From Callipepla californica brunnescens (Eukaryota; Chordata; Aves; Galliformes; Odontophoridae): a stretch of DNA of 64,000 bases. The stretch spans positions 1,674,001 through 1,738,000 of the forward strand of contig JALIRH010000077.1 of assembly GCA_023055505.1 (NCBI GenBank). Direction: 5' to 3'. The notes under the pieces were generated by a model, which saw only the letters and a program-made list of their open reading frames with translations, was not told the DNA's origin and searched no databases. This document shows, one piece after another, positions 33,084 through 46,400 of this stretch. Position numbers and translations under genes: made by a program. Each line of letters starts with the position of its first letter. The stretch's first letter is position 1.

Positions 33084-34019
33084 TTGTATATATATAATAT
33101 GTATATATGCACAATATATATTTGAAAAATGCTGAGGATAGCTTTGCAAGGACCAGTATTTGTTCACTCAGTGCTTCCTTGCCACTGGGCAAGACCCACT
33201 CTGTCCTCAGCACTAAAATGGAAGCATATGGGAGAACAACTTCTATCCCAATTATAAAGCTTCAACAATTGAAAAATCCTGATTCAATGGACTTCAGAAA
33301 GCTCTGGAGGTACTGGAAATAAGCAGAAGGACAAAGAGAGACAGAAAGGTTGGCTTTTCCTGAAGGAGAAGCAGAGAAATTTCAATCCAAGAAAGGGATT
33401 CCAGTATGAGTATTACAGCAGCTTCATATGGGCCAGAAACTAATTTCCTTGCAAAGAAAACCAGAAATTAGAACAAAAGCAAGTGACTCAATGCAGTTTC
33501 ACACCACATTTGATCTAAGTGAGGTTGCAACCAAACAGAGCCATCTGTTCTTGCTTCTATTACGCACTATGAATTCCTGCTCCCTTTCTGTGCTGGATCT
33601 AGCGATCACACAGCTGATCAACGGGATGGAAAAATAATGTGTCCAAAAAGTATATTAACTAAATTGGTTAGTTGCATGAGCACTGAGAGCCAGTGGTAAA
33701 ACACAAGTGCTGCTTCTGATGACATGAAATGCACCCTGAAATGCAACCAGTGACTCCTTAACAGGGAAGGTAAGTAATCCAATATGCCTGTCTGAAACAC
33801 TCATACCTCTTCAGTATCATTCTTCACAAGCATTACACAACACCAGACGTTTACATCAGCTAACCAGGCTTCAGAAGCTCTAGCCCCAGCAAACTGGAGA
33901 AAAAAATGGTTAAAGATTATTAAAATTATTTAATTTTGTTCAAATCATCAGAGCCAGGTAAAAGCTGCTTTTAATTATTTGAAGAACTAATGCAAAAATA
34001 TCTCCAAAGTAACAGAGGA

Positions 34020-34309
34020 TTGGGATATCCCTGAGGTCTAGAGAAGGACAAATACAGGACTTGCTTAAAAATAGGAGAAAGAAGGCCTTAAGGAATTGGA
34101 GATTCATCAGCTTGACTTTGCTACCCAGAGAGATACCAGAACACATTATTAATCAATTTACATGCACCTAGGGGATAATAACTGAAAGCAAACAGCCAGC
34201 ATGAATTTGCCAAGTACAAATCATGTCAAACCAACCAATTTCTGTCTCTGACACAGTAGCCAGATTAGTGCATAAATACGAAATCTCTTCACTAAAACTC
34301 CTAACAGGG

Positions 34310-34355
<46 letters not shown>

Positions 34356-34720
34356 AGAGCAAGTGAGCAAAATTTCAGTTAATTAAAAAGCACAAGAGTC
34401 ATTTTTAAAGTGTTCTCTTTCAACCTGAAGGACATCTCAAGTACAGTTCTAAAGAGATTCAGCCTCTGTTCTTTAATATCTTCACTAATGATTTAAAAGA
34501 TGAATAATGAAGTAGACTTACAAAACCTGCAGAAGACGAAGAAGATAAAAAAGGGTAAAAATAACCCTGGAGAACAAGATCAAAACTCGAAGCTGCCTCG
34601 AGAAACTTGAAGATACATCCAATATCAAATGAACGAAAAAACCCACACAGGAAAAACGGTATCAGAAGCAAAAATACATACAGGGGACCCCGTGGCTGGG
34701 GGCAGTGCTGCACAAAGAGA
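34020..34720 (+). mobile_element. Old CR1-like LINE fragment split by a TG repeat
   Basis: The words gattcatcagcttgac, catgaatttgccaagt, caaatcatgtcaaacc and aatatcttcactaatgattt follow the order of the CR1/L3-type reverse-transcriptase region on the plus strand. It is much more diverged than the other CR1 pieces. A pure TG run at about 34312-34353 sits inside. No open reading frame of length remains. Borders are approximate. Confidence 0.55.
34312..34353 (+). repeat. TG microsatellite
   Basis: About 21 pure TG units, a likely length-variable marker. Confidence 0.95.
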
Positions 34721-37377
34721 ACAGTGCTTTCTGGAAGCAGCATGCTCAGTGCGTATCCAACGATGCAACACTGCTGCAAGAAGAAGAAAAAACGCACTCT
34801 GGGCAGATAACCACATGAGCGTTGAGTACAACGAGCAGAAAAGAATTTCCTCCTGCATACCCCCAGTGCCTTACCTACAACATCTGCTCCAATCACATCA
34901 CTGTGTTACAAAGATGACGTGAACTACCTGGAAAAGTCCAGGAAATCCAAGTCCAGGAAGTCAAGCACAATTAGAGAGCACGTTAAAAGTCACTGAAATA
35001 ACTAGGTTTCCTCTTAAAATAATAAAATAAATACAGTAACAGGCACACAAGCCTTCAGCCACATAAAGGTCAATATGGAGAGAACAAGCAGTTCCTCCGT
35101 GGCTCCCATGGGGCGGCACAGCCAGGAGCAGGCTTCGCTCACAGCACAGAACGTCTCGGTTGGAGCTAGGAAAAGCTTTCTGAGCACAAGGGCAACACTG
35201 AACCCAGGGACTTTGTGAACCTCTCCTGTACAAGCAGATTTAGGCAAACATCTGTCCACACCTTGTTCGCGCTTTCGGACAGGGAGACCAACTGAGATGA
35301 ACTCCCCGGGAGCCTTCCAGTTTAAAGCTAAGCTAAATCCCCGGGCTGAAAGAGCTCACACTTTCAAAACAGAACGCTTCTGAATGATATTTTCTGATTA
35401 TTCACTTGGTTTTACAAGATAAACCAGATAAGCCCCAGTTTTCATGAACTGACGAGCCAAGCAAACAGAAGGATACAGATGGAGCTTGATTTGAAACACC
35501 TATGTTAATCAAAGTTTCAGCTTTTATTTCAGCTTAATGCTCATAGAAAAGATCAATTCACCTCGCAGTGTAAATATACAGAAGAAACAAAGGAATAAAC
35601 ATAGCTTTAATATATATCTTTTCCTTCCAATTCTGTAACTTTGCTAAAAAAAACAACAGCAAGTTACTAAGAGAATCTGAGTTCCCATTTTCAGTTCATG
35701 TATGTTGAACAACCTCTGCCATCCGCCTCCATCCTCAGCCTGGGTGAGCTCAGTAAAGCAGGACTTCCAGGGCACTCATCAGCACCCATATGCAGGCTGG
35801 CTGACTGAGGCTTCTTTTTCTTCCAGCGAGAACACAGATGTCTCGATCTGGATCACAACAGGAGCTTTCAACCCCACACTTACTACTCTCCTCTCTGAAT
35901 ACAGGATGTACTACAGATTTGCTTACACTGCCAACGCAGCCTGGCACAGTACCTTTCTCTGGGCTGTCTTTATGGGTCTCATATTAAGCATTACTGGTTC
36001 TTCCATTTCTTAAACACTAAAGAATTGTAGCTGCTGCGTGACTCACTGTCACAGAATTCAACAAGGACCCACTTCAGTTTTGAATTATTTCTGCTTTTTG
36101 CATTTCTGTCACTTTTATGTTTAACCTTGCTATACAAAAGTCACTTCCTAAGGATGCTAAGAACACCCAAGAGAAATGTCCCAGGCAACACGTCACCAAC
36201 CAGACACACACCGTGATGTAACCAAAAGGACGTGGGCTTCGTAGTGCCATCCACATGGCCACAAGAGCACACAGAAGGTGATGTGGAAGTGAGCGAGGAG
36301 GAGGTGGAAGGCTGTCACCGTGCAGCCAGTAAAACAGCTCCATGCAGAAAGGCAGCGTGCACAGGGGCTGCACATATGGCAATCTGACAGCTGGAAGGAA
36401 GGGCTTTGGATGAGATGGATAGATGGATGAAGCTTGTGACTGCTTCACACATCACAAAATACTTTGCTCATCCTGTTGTGTTAAAAAAAAAATAGACAAG
36501 AATACAACGTTTTCAACATCAGCCTGACTGCGCCAAAGAAAAGAATTAAATGTATGCATGTAATCCCACGAAACTTCAGACAAAATACTTTGTCAGCCAT
36601 CACGGTACTGGGTAGGTAAACGAGCACTCAAAGGCAAAGAAGTGCATCTATTTCCCAGCTGTCTCCCAAGGCTGCAGCACTCTGATCCTTTGCCACCAGC
36701 AGCACCAGCAGCAGTGCCTCACCCTCCAGTCTGTCTTCTCCTTACGAAGACGTTTCCTTCCATCAGCTGGGTGGGATGAAGCGTGATGTGAAGAGAACGA
36801 GAACAAAAATACCAGCGTAAAGCTGCCGGAGAACAAGATGATGTATTCCATTTAATTTGGCACGCTAATTACCAAATTACAAGCAGACACAAAGGTAGCG
36901 TCTATATTTAAAGATAAACTATTTGTTCTGATGTGGGTGATGAGAGAATGGTTTTCATCTACCCATTCATTAGTTGTCATGGTTTTAATTTGTTTGCTTT
37001 GTTAGGTTTTTGTTTCCTTCCCTTCTCCGCTTGAAGCGGTTGAAATTTTAACCTCCAGAGCAATTAACACAACACAGAACAGAGCCTTCGTTTCAATTCC
37101 CACCAGGGGATGTTCGAAATCGTGTTTTTGGTTTAATCCAGTGAAAGTCTGCAGTTTAAGAGTAGGGAGGCAGAGGCTCCAGAGCACATCATGTTCCCTT
37201 TTTTTACACAAAACCAATGTAATAACTAGTAGAAAGCCACTACCTAAAATACCATCTCCATGAAGGAGCTGAAGATTTTAGAGTTTTGGGCACGTTTTAC
37301 AACTGTTCACCCCCTCTTGCAAAATCAAAATAGTCCCATGTAACAGAGAACTATAAAGACTTGTTTTTACCTGGCCG

Positions 37378-37447
37378 CTTTGGCAGGGGGTTGGACACGA
37401 TGATCTCTAGTGTTCCCTCCCAATCCCTACAACTCTGTGACTCTGTG
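37378..37447 (+). mobile_element. Short CR1 3' end
   Basis: The text ggcagggggttggacacgat followed by gatctctagtgttccctccc and two ctctgtga repeats is a plus-strand CR1 terminus of about 70 bp. Confidence 0.8.
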
Positions 37448-40166
37448 AAACCTCGGGTTGGAAACCCAGACCCATGCACAGCTTCCTTTTCGAATCTGGG
37501 TTCCCACAGACCAGCGTACACTTCAGTGTTGCATTCCACTGTATCACAGAATCACAAAATCTTTTCACTTGGAACAATTATCACTGTTTCCTAAAAGGAG
37601 CGTGTATGCAATGCCAATCCTGGAGGCAAGAAAAAAACTGTAACAGAACAGAAGCCCCCAAAAACACAAGGTAAAGCTGTTAGAGAAACGCACTCCAGAC
37701 AGAATGATGTAAATAAATCAGCCTTGCTGGAGTGAGCCCTTTCTTGCTTTCTATTTAAAGAAAGAAAAGATCACTCATTTTCTCCCTTCCCTTGACTCCC
37801 AATCTGCTCTGGGAGTTGCAGGACATAAATAAAGCATCAGTTAGCCAGAACCGTAGGAAGTTGAGGTTAAAGAAATGCTAGCTCCAAAAACCAAGACTGC
37901 GCTTGCAGCTTCACTTCAAAGAGGATGAGGACTCCCTGATTCACACATTAATGACTTCATCCTCTCCCTGAGTTTAACTGCAGGTGACAACCGTGTGGCC
38001 AGAAGAGAACATTTCCTTGTTTGTACAGAGAAAGGGTGATAAGGAGAGCAAAGCAGAGGATGCCCTGAGGGGAGGAAGATAAAAGTTCTCTTGCAGTTTT
38101 GCACTCACCAGTAGAAAGAACCGAGCCACAGCACTGTGCTGAACTCCAACACCCATCACCCAGTTTGCACCATGAAACCAGGAGGCACTGTTGGCAGCCA
38201 TGCACCCACCAGCCAGGCATGGCTGGATAACTGGCAACAAAAAGGTTTTCACCAGAACACATCTTTGGGTACTAAAGGAGACACAGGACCATGCAGGAAA
38301 CTCTTAGAACACATCCAGTACTTCTTCACAGCATTCCACACCGCAGGCTCCACAAACTTCAACAAGCAGCAGTAATTTTGCATGCATCAGCAGAAAAGTT
38401 AGTTTATCATCTGTGTCAAACCTTTACACGTACTTTCTGCAATGCTTCTCTTCAGATGTTGGGTAGCTGGCACGAAAATCACTCACTGTTGTCAGTTTAT
38501 TCCAGATTAAAAAAAAAATGAAATCCAAGACAAAGAAATCCATCCACTGATATGAGGATTACTCTTTCGAACCATCAACCAAAGCACGTGACCCTCAGGT
38601 ACTCCAGGTAAAAGTGCATCTTACTTCTTGCTATCTCCTTCAGGGACCACTGCCATACCCTACTGATTCATCAGGCTCCTCCTCAAATTACTTCTGTTTT
38701 AACTACATTCTGAATACATATAACAAGGCAGTCTTGTTAATACCAGCCTCCCCATTCACAGCTTCTGACCTTAGCTCAGATTTAAAGCTTTTAGTGGAAA
38801 GGACTGCATCTGGATTTGTTCTGTTAAACTTCTGTAATAGGAGAGAACAGCATGTTCAGAGCATGCACAGCTTCCATCTTCCACAACAAATTCAAAGGGG
38901 CAAAGTATACCTAATGTACAGAGTATATATAATGCAGATACAGAACACTGAGCACAGGCATTAATTATCAATCCACAGACATTTCACAGGCTACCTGGGC
39001 ATCTTATTTTCCAGCAGGATGAAATCAGTGGCAACGAACAGATGTGTGGCTGCTACAGAACCTTCCTCAAAGAGTTATATCTGCCTGTCAGTTGGCAAAT
39101 TGATGTTGCTATGAATATGCATGGCATCATGCTGATGCACCAACAAAGAACTGAGTAGTATTAAAGGAACAGTATAAATCAATGACTGAAAAGAACAGTG
39201 AGAAGAGTACCCGTGTTTGGGAATCAACAAAGTGTAATCGAAACAAAGAGCTGAGTTAAGTGGAACACTGGCTTTCTTGCCCAGACTCTGACAGCAAAAG
39301 TGTTTCCCCAGCACAGCCTTTCTCTCCAGCCAACAGCGTGCACTCACCAGGTGATTCTTGATACAGGACCAACCCAAGGCTTCTCCCCTTCTTCTCCCCC
39401 ATGGGAATCCTTTGGAAGGTGCTCGCTTTTGGGGTAGAACAGGTTGCATCTGGCTGAGCGCACTGCACATCTTCAAGTTCTGTAAGCTGAAGTGCTGTTA
39501 TTGGGTCTGCCTGTATGTAAAAAACAGCATGTGTTTTGAAGAGGAAAGTACTGGTCACACTTGCAGTGCTGAAATTTCCAAAAGCCTAGGACTGAAAGAG
39601 CTCTGCCTTCCCTTCAGCTAGTGCGTTTAACTGAGTTAAAGCTAACTCATCTATCAATTAGTTCATGTATGCCATTTTTGGCAACCCTGCTAAAGCACGG
39701 ACCACTTTTAATCAGCTCCGAAACACTTTGGATGAGAAAGAAAAATGTCAGCTGCTATGACATTTTACCTACAGAAAGCCGAGTTAAAATAATGACCTTT
39801 TTTCTGTCAAATCTGAGAAAGTTTAGCAACAAGTTACTTCTTCAGCAAGATACACACACACACACATATATATATATGATCATATCTGATACATACATAC
39901 GCACACTTCTGACATATCTTGCACACAGCTGCAGTCTTTATGAAGCATAACGTTACAACAGTGCATTAGTTCGCATGAGCTTGAGAATACCTGTCTCATC
40001 CGCCACTGTTCTCTCAGAACTGCCACGTGCATTTGATGGGTCTGGAATCAAAAGAGACTGTCTCATCTCTTCATTTAAATCGGAGCTGTTGATTTGCTTG
40101 CTGAAGCCAACAGGGGAAAAAAAAAAGGCATATATTTTTCAGGATGTTTCATCTTTTCTGGCTCAC

Positions 40167-40222
40167 CTCCTGCCAGCTGCCTTTTGAGAGCCACCACCTC
40201 CATTCCCTGCTCACAAAGCGTT
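40167..40222 (-). CDS. Candidate 56-nt internal exon, unknown gene
   Basis: On the minus strand, acceptor actgctgggtgctcgcag and donor GAG/gtgagc surround 56 nt. After one leading base the frame reads TLCEQGMEVVALKRQLAG plus one base, a charged, helix-like sequence. Its incoming phase fits the outgoing phase of the candidate at 60063-60097. A second frame is also open. Not recognised. Confidence 0.2.
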
Positions 40223-43182
40223 CTGCGAGCACCCAGCAGTGCACTGTGGCTCCAGGACAATGGACCCACGGCTCTTAAATGGAACACCATCAAACCACAG
40301 GCAGAAAGCACTGGCCCCCTCATTACCAAAGGACTAATTTCTTACATAGGCATTCTGCTACATGAAAAACTGTGACTGGCCAAGAGATGTTTAGGACAAG
40401 CTTGTTTGCTTGTCATTAAGGCTATATCCACATACAGAACAGTTATTGCCCAGCTCTGAACAACCTATTTCAGGTTATTTGATCGAAACACCACAGAACA
40501 GACTGCTACAATAATGTAAAATTGTCCTAATTAACTCACTTTATTTCTTCGCCAGATTCAGCCATCATTTCTCATTAAAAATCATCCTGTTCGATAGCTG
40601 TCCTCACAAAGTACCAAAGGATGTAAGAACCTGGCACAGTATGGCTTTTTCAGGCCGAACTACAATTGCTGGAATCCAATCATTTCATTTTAAACACTTC
40701 TAGTTGGCTAAATGTATTATCTATCAAAAAATGTAATCACGGAAATAGTACACCATGACCACTGGAGACAGAAAATGACAGCGACATCAATCACACAGGT
40801 TAAAGCTGCTGGAAACCCTCGCAGGCAGCACAACTTTACCACAGCTTCTGCTGCACTCATGGAATAACTATGGGATGATGGGGAAGGGTCAGAAGGAGCA
40901 CTGTGAAGCCAGACATGAGTCAGTGCCCAACCCCAGCAAAAGATTAGGGAAGCAGCAGAACTGTAAGTCAGGTGACAGATGCAACTTCTGCATCGTAAAG
41001 ACTTGAATTCTATCCGATTGTTTTATTGAGATGAAGACAATTTTACTTCAGCTATAAAGAAGGGCTAATGGAAGAAGGGTCTGACATCAAAACAGAGATC
41101 TTGCAGCATACATGCAGATATTCTTATCTGAAAAGGCTCCAAACACTTCCTGAGAGCCAGCCTCCATGTCTAAATACAGAAAACATTCTCTCTCAGAACA
41201 TGAATTCTCCAGTAATATCCTTTAAAGTTACTTCACTGTAAAGTGCAGATGTCTTCTTCCAAGGTAAATTTTTATTTGGATCTATCACCGACAAAATCTA
41301 GTGTCACATAAATCTGATACTGCTTCACAAACGATCCCACACGGTATCTGTATTACACTGGTGTTTCCTCATTTTTTATCAACTATGCACTTAACATGCA
41401 CAGAGTTTTAATTTACAACTAGAAGGGTTGCTCTTTGGTGCAGGCTCCCTGAAGGTTTTCAAGAATTTGACCCAACAATCCCTTGCACTGTAGTTTCAGC
41501 TCCAGCTGGAGGAATAACCAGATGAATGGATCTCACGTGCAACCTAATGGCCAATGCTACAGACACCAAATTCTTCCCCCTCCAAAGCACTTGCGAGGCT
41601 CTGCCCTGAGATGAAGCGTTCCTCCTTCTAAAGAGGAACACCAGGAATTCCGGTATTAGGAGAGCACACTGAGGGCAGTAAGGTTAATGAAGTGACTTCA
41701 GTTTTAGCTCCCAGCAGACGATCTTGGCTGTGAAACAAGAAGCACGACCAGGCTGGGAGAGAGCTCATGGACATATAGGATGTTCAGTCTTCAATTCAAC
41801 CCCTTTATTACTAAAAGAGGAAACTAGGGCATGTTTCAAGCAAGCCAGTAGCACCAAGTTGCGTATAAAAAGCAACAGCTTCAGAAATAGCATTTTGCAG
41901 AAAAAGAGAGAGTAAAGGAGTGGCCAACAACACCTAAAGGCCAGGTACAAGTGGCGGAATATGAAGTTGGGCATCCTGGGAAAAGAGTGAAGAAACTTAT
42001 TTGCTTTTTTTTATCCATTTCATTATTCATCCATTACCTTCGAGCATTCACAGCTCCACCAGAAGGTGTGCAGAACTTGAGACTATTCACACACACTTGA
42101 AAATTCAGCCAGTTCACACGCTCTTGTCTGAAGATCAGTACTCCTCTGACAGCGCTCTGTGAAAGAAAGGCAGCTACCCCTCTCTAAAAAATACTTCCCA
42201 AAGAGCCAGGCTACATAAAAAATGATATGATTCTATAAAAGCTGGTAATAAATTTACTGTCAAGCGTGTTTTAAATAAATAAATCCCTTCTTTCTGTAGA
42301 TGACAGTTGTGTGCTACTGAATACAGCTGCCTCTGCGCTTGCTTTGGCAGAGTTCATAAGAAATTTATTTTAAATGTATTTGGCAGTTCAAAGCTTAAAG
42401 AATGATAAAATTTATATTGGTTATGTACTTCAAAGTGACATTCACACACTGTCACCATCACAGGCATCTGGCACGCCAGCAAAAGGAGTCTGATGCGTGT
42501 TGGCAGCCGGAACATTGCTGATGCCCTCACCAGCACTGGTTTTGTGTGTTACTTCTTTTCTTTCTGCTTTAATTAAGCAGAAGGATTTACTCCCTGTTTA
42601 ACAGCTGGTTAGCATCAAAGTCACTCATACTGCTCAACGTATTCTGCTATAGTCCTAGTTCTCCTCATGCTCCAGAATACACATCTGTGCGTTCACTCAC
42701 TTCAGAGAATACTCAGGTTTTGATAGCATGAAAGCTCTGTGCAGAAATGCTGTTCATGAGAAATTCAGCATTCCTTTCCCAGGCTGGTGTCTGAAAACAA
42801 AGATAGATGGGTTATTCAGGTGGTTTACAGCAAGTCCCCACCAGGGAAACACATGTACCCTGCTCATGGAAAAGCAGACTTGGTTTTTCAAAACAAGAAT
42901 AAAAATAAAGCTGAAAATCAGTTAGCTTGAAAATAGTAACTTTGGAGCAAATTAGAGGAAGTATATGAGGAAAGCCTGCTCAGTACAGACTTTGGAAGTT
43001 CAATATTCACATGTACCACACAGCCCCAAACTGCTGCACCCATTCTTAGGAAAGACTTAACCTTTCAGGTTGCCCTACATGTGATAATGACTCACTTTTA
43101 AGAAATAAAACAGCACAAGTCCTCTCTACTGCAAGTAATGCTTTAGGGTTAAAACTGGTAATTTAGGAGCCTACCTCCATGG

Positions 43183-43425
43183 GAGCTCCCAGAATTTTGC
43201 ATAAATTGAGCTCAACGAGAGCCACACACAAGAACTAGAACTGGAGGCAGAGAACCTGAATGTGGTACAGGTTGCCCAAAGAAATTATGGGTGCCCCATC
43301 TCTGGAGCCAGGCTGGATGGGAACCTGGGCAGCCTGAGCTGGTGCCTGCCTGAGTGGTTGGCAAACTCCCATTGCAAAGGGTTGGAACTTTGAGGTCCCT
43401 TCCAACCCAAGCTGTTCTATGGTTT
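43183..43425 (+). mobile_element. CR1 LINE 3' end with extra 5' segment
   Basis: From about 43250 it follows the CR1 3' end (ggtacaggttgcccaaagaa, gaggtcccttccaaccc, gctgttctatgg). The preceding segment (gagctcccagaattttgc, agagccacacacaagaac) is shared with 54484-54550, so both belong to one CR1 subfamily or inserted with the same extra sequence. Confidence 0.75.
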
Positions 43426-43429
43426 TTGC

Positions 43430-46400
43430 ATTACTTAGTGAATAGGATCAGAACCCTTCTATTCTAATCTTCCCTCTAGAGCTAAGTTCACCAGATGTTT
43501 CTTCAACAGACTGGTAGCATCCCAAAGGGGAAAAAGTCAACAAGAAGAAACTCAGCGTCTCTCTGAAGACCACCTTAAGATGCCAAGGAGCAGCAAGATC
43601 CACAAGAAAGAACTTACCATTATTTTAGTTCTGAATACCGAATAAGATGAAGCACCATACCTCCACTATTAATTTGTGACTGTAATGAAGCCGTGCATTT
43701 AGTTTTCCCCAGTGCAGTATGTGTACTATTGATCTGAACCAACAAGACTGCAAACTCGCTTGGGCCCAAAACAGCAAAATGTCATGGCACGTGAAAGTGC
43801 ACTCGAGCTAATAGGGTCTGAATGGAACTTAGATACTTAAAATTAAGCTGTCACTGCTAAAATGCTTGAATGAATCGGAGCCAAAACCAATGGTATAAAC
43901 CAAGCATATTTTGTATTAAGTCTTTCACATAAACAGCTTCGGGCAGCCTTCAGAAGTTAACCGTATTTCGCAAAGAAGGTGCAGCTGGCTTGCAATACAC
44001 TCTCCTTCTAGAAATACATTTACAAAGTAAAAACTCTCCCACAAAGTAATGAAATTTCAATACGTGAACAACTTCTTGTCAAATATGGATTAGAAGAGTA
44101 ATTGATGATTTAAGTTAGAAGCAAAGGCTTCTAAGGGTTTCTAGAGACTCTTCGGTCTCTAGAATACAGGAAAAAGACATTCATGCATTTGCCCCCCAAA
44201 AATTCCATGTTCAAGCAGCCTTCCATCAGCTACATATCACACAATACTGAGAGTTCACCCACCCTCTCCCAGTGCACCCCTTGGCTCAACCAACAAAATG
44301 CTACACAGAGAGAGGACGGGTTACAGGAGGACTGCACAACTGCCATGTACAACAAGCAACACAGCCTGCTTTCACAGCTATCACAGCACATCTACTCTGG
44401 GAGAGGAGAGCAGCAGAGGTGCCACTGAGCAGATGAGCAAGGATACAAGGCAACCTGGCTGTCTGCAAACCTACCAGTGTTTGAGAACCAGGAATCCTGG
44501 ATTATGTCAGGAAGAGCTGCACTGAACACAGGTTGGTTCACGCATCCAGCCAGCTGCTCTGACCAGTCACACTCCTGGTGGGTTTGGTTTAACCAAATAT
44601 AATTTCACACCTGGGCCCACTTTACACATCTATACACACACACGCCACGTTAACCATGTATATAAAACACCTGGCTCTCAGCAGCTGAACACCTGTAGAG
44701 GCCTTCTGACAAAACCATCTTGCTGTTACACTGCCAATACAACATAATAGATTATTAAGGGCTCTTTTTTCTGAGAGAAGGAACACGTTAATCTCATAAC
44801 CTCCTCCTCAGCTGATGGAGCACGGAGTCAGGCTGGCACAGACAGCACTGGATCCAGCAGCTGTCCGCCTCAACCTTCTGAGCCACTATGAGAAAGTAAG
44901 TTTTCAAGATTAAGAAACATACGAAAGCGCTGTGAGATAACTATTATAAACACATAAATATGTACACAGTGACTATTACGAGCTCCTGTTCTCTTTAGTT
45001 ATTGCAGTTTTTACACAGGGTTGGATACAGGGGCTAATACAGTATGTCACAGAAGCCATTCAGAAACCCAGTAACCACTGTGCCACACTGTGCTATGCAA
45101 GCTGTGGCACGGTGGGTATGTGCATGCTATTCCTGTTGTTGGCACCCTGTCCCCTGCCCCTGTCCCAAGCAGCACCTACCAATCCCCAAAGAACACATCA
45201 CTGATGCCCACCCCTTTCTGAATGGCACTTAACACGTGGTTCCCTCCTACAATTTTTATTGTGTGCTTTTTTCCACGGGATTTATTCTCAGACCAAATAA
45301 CAAGCACCGGCAGCTGCTATCTCTGCAGTGCTCTGGACAGCAGCATAAACCTCGTTCTGTATTGACTTCATCTGTTACTTAATTTCATATCAGTGCTATT
45401 TGGTAAATACTGAAGCGTGAACGATTTCTGTGGTTTCGTTCTTACAACTGAATCGATCCCAAGTCACTTAAGAAATGTCAGATTTGTTTCACCAGCATTC
45501 CTTATCCTTATGACTACACTCACACCACAATCACTGTTTCCTCACTGCAGCACCATTTCATCAGTTAGGCATTAACCCCCCAAACAGTCGCTTTTAAAAC
45601 CTGCTTCTCAGCATTAATCAAAGGAATCTCCTCCTTTTTCTACAGCACCCTTCACTTCTGATCTCTGCGAAATAACCTTTTCTCATCCTTCCCCAGGCAC
45701 CAAAAAGAGGTAGGACTCAAGCTCGCCAGCACTCAGCCGAGCACCAGATCCTAGCTCTGCACAGTGTCTACGGACAGACTTAGCTGACTGCACCCTACAT
45801 AAAAACTCATTAAGGAATCAGTTTCTCCTGCTGCTTGAGCGACGATCACAGACAGTAACCAGGTCTGCTTTCCAACAACGCACAGAGCCAGACATCTTCC
45901 AGCATCGTGTGCTCCTCCTGACAGGACAGACCAGGGCAAGGGGGAATGACACACAGCATTGGCTTCTCTCTTCCCATCAGAGTCCTCCCGGGGAGTGGTG
46001 ATGCAGTCTGGCAGCTCGTGGGACTGCCTTCTGCTTGCTGGCAGTTACTGCACCCGACAACGGCTCACGCACCTTCCACATGAAACACCTATGTGCATCT
46101 GCTCCATGTGTAAACCTCCTAAAGCATCCAGGATGCTAATCATGATGATGGCACTGCTCCATCAAGATGATATCACTGATACAATGATTCCCATTGTCTT
46201 TCGCCCAGGATCACCTTATATCATCCAGCACACCTTATATGAGTCACAGCTTACATGAGGTACAAAAGTTGAGTGGCTATCAAGCAGTATTCCAAGAAGT
46301 GCTGCTGGGACGCACTGCCTCAGCCCTTCTGCAAGACCTGTGCCACCACAAACCTCCCTCCAAAGTTCACTGCAAGACTTGGCAGGAGCAGACCTGCTAC

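Larger units (their letters stand above)
34721..43182. other. Long stretch with few recognised features
   Basis: Holds a short CR1 end (37378-37447), a CA/TA run at 39851-39877 and one minus-strand exon candidate (40167-40222). The plus-strand open frame at 35702-36013 is unsupported. Confidence 0.45.
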
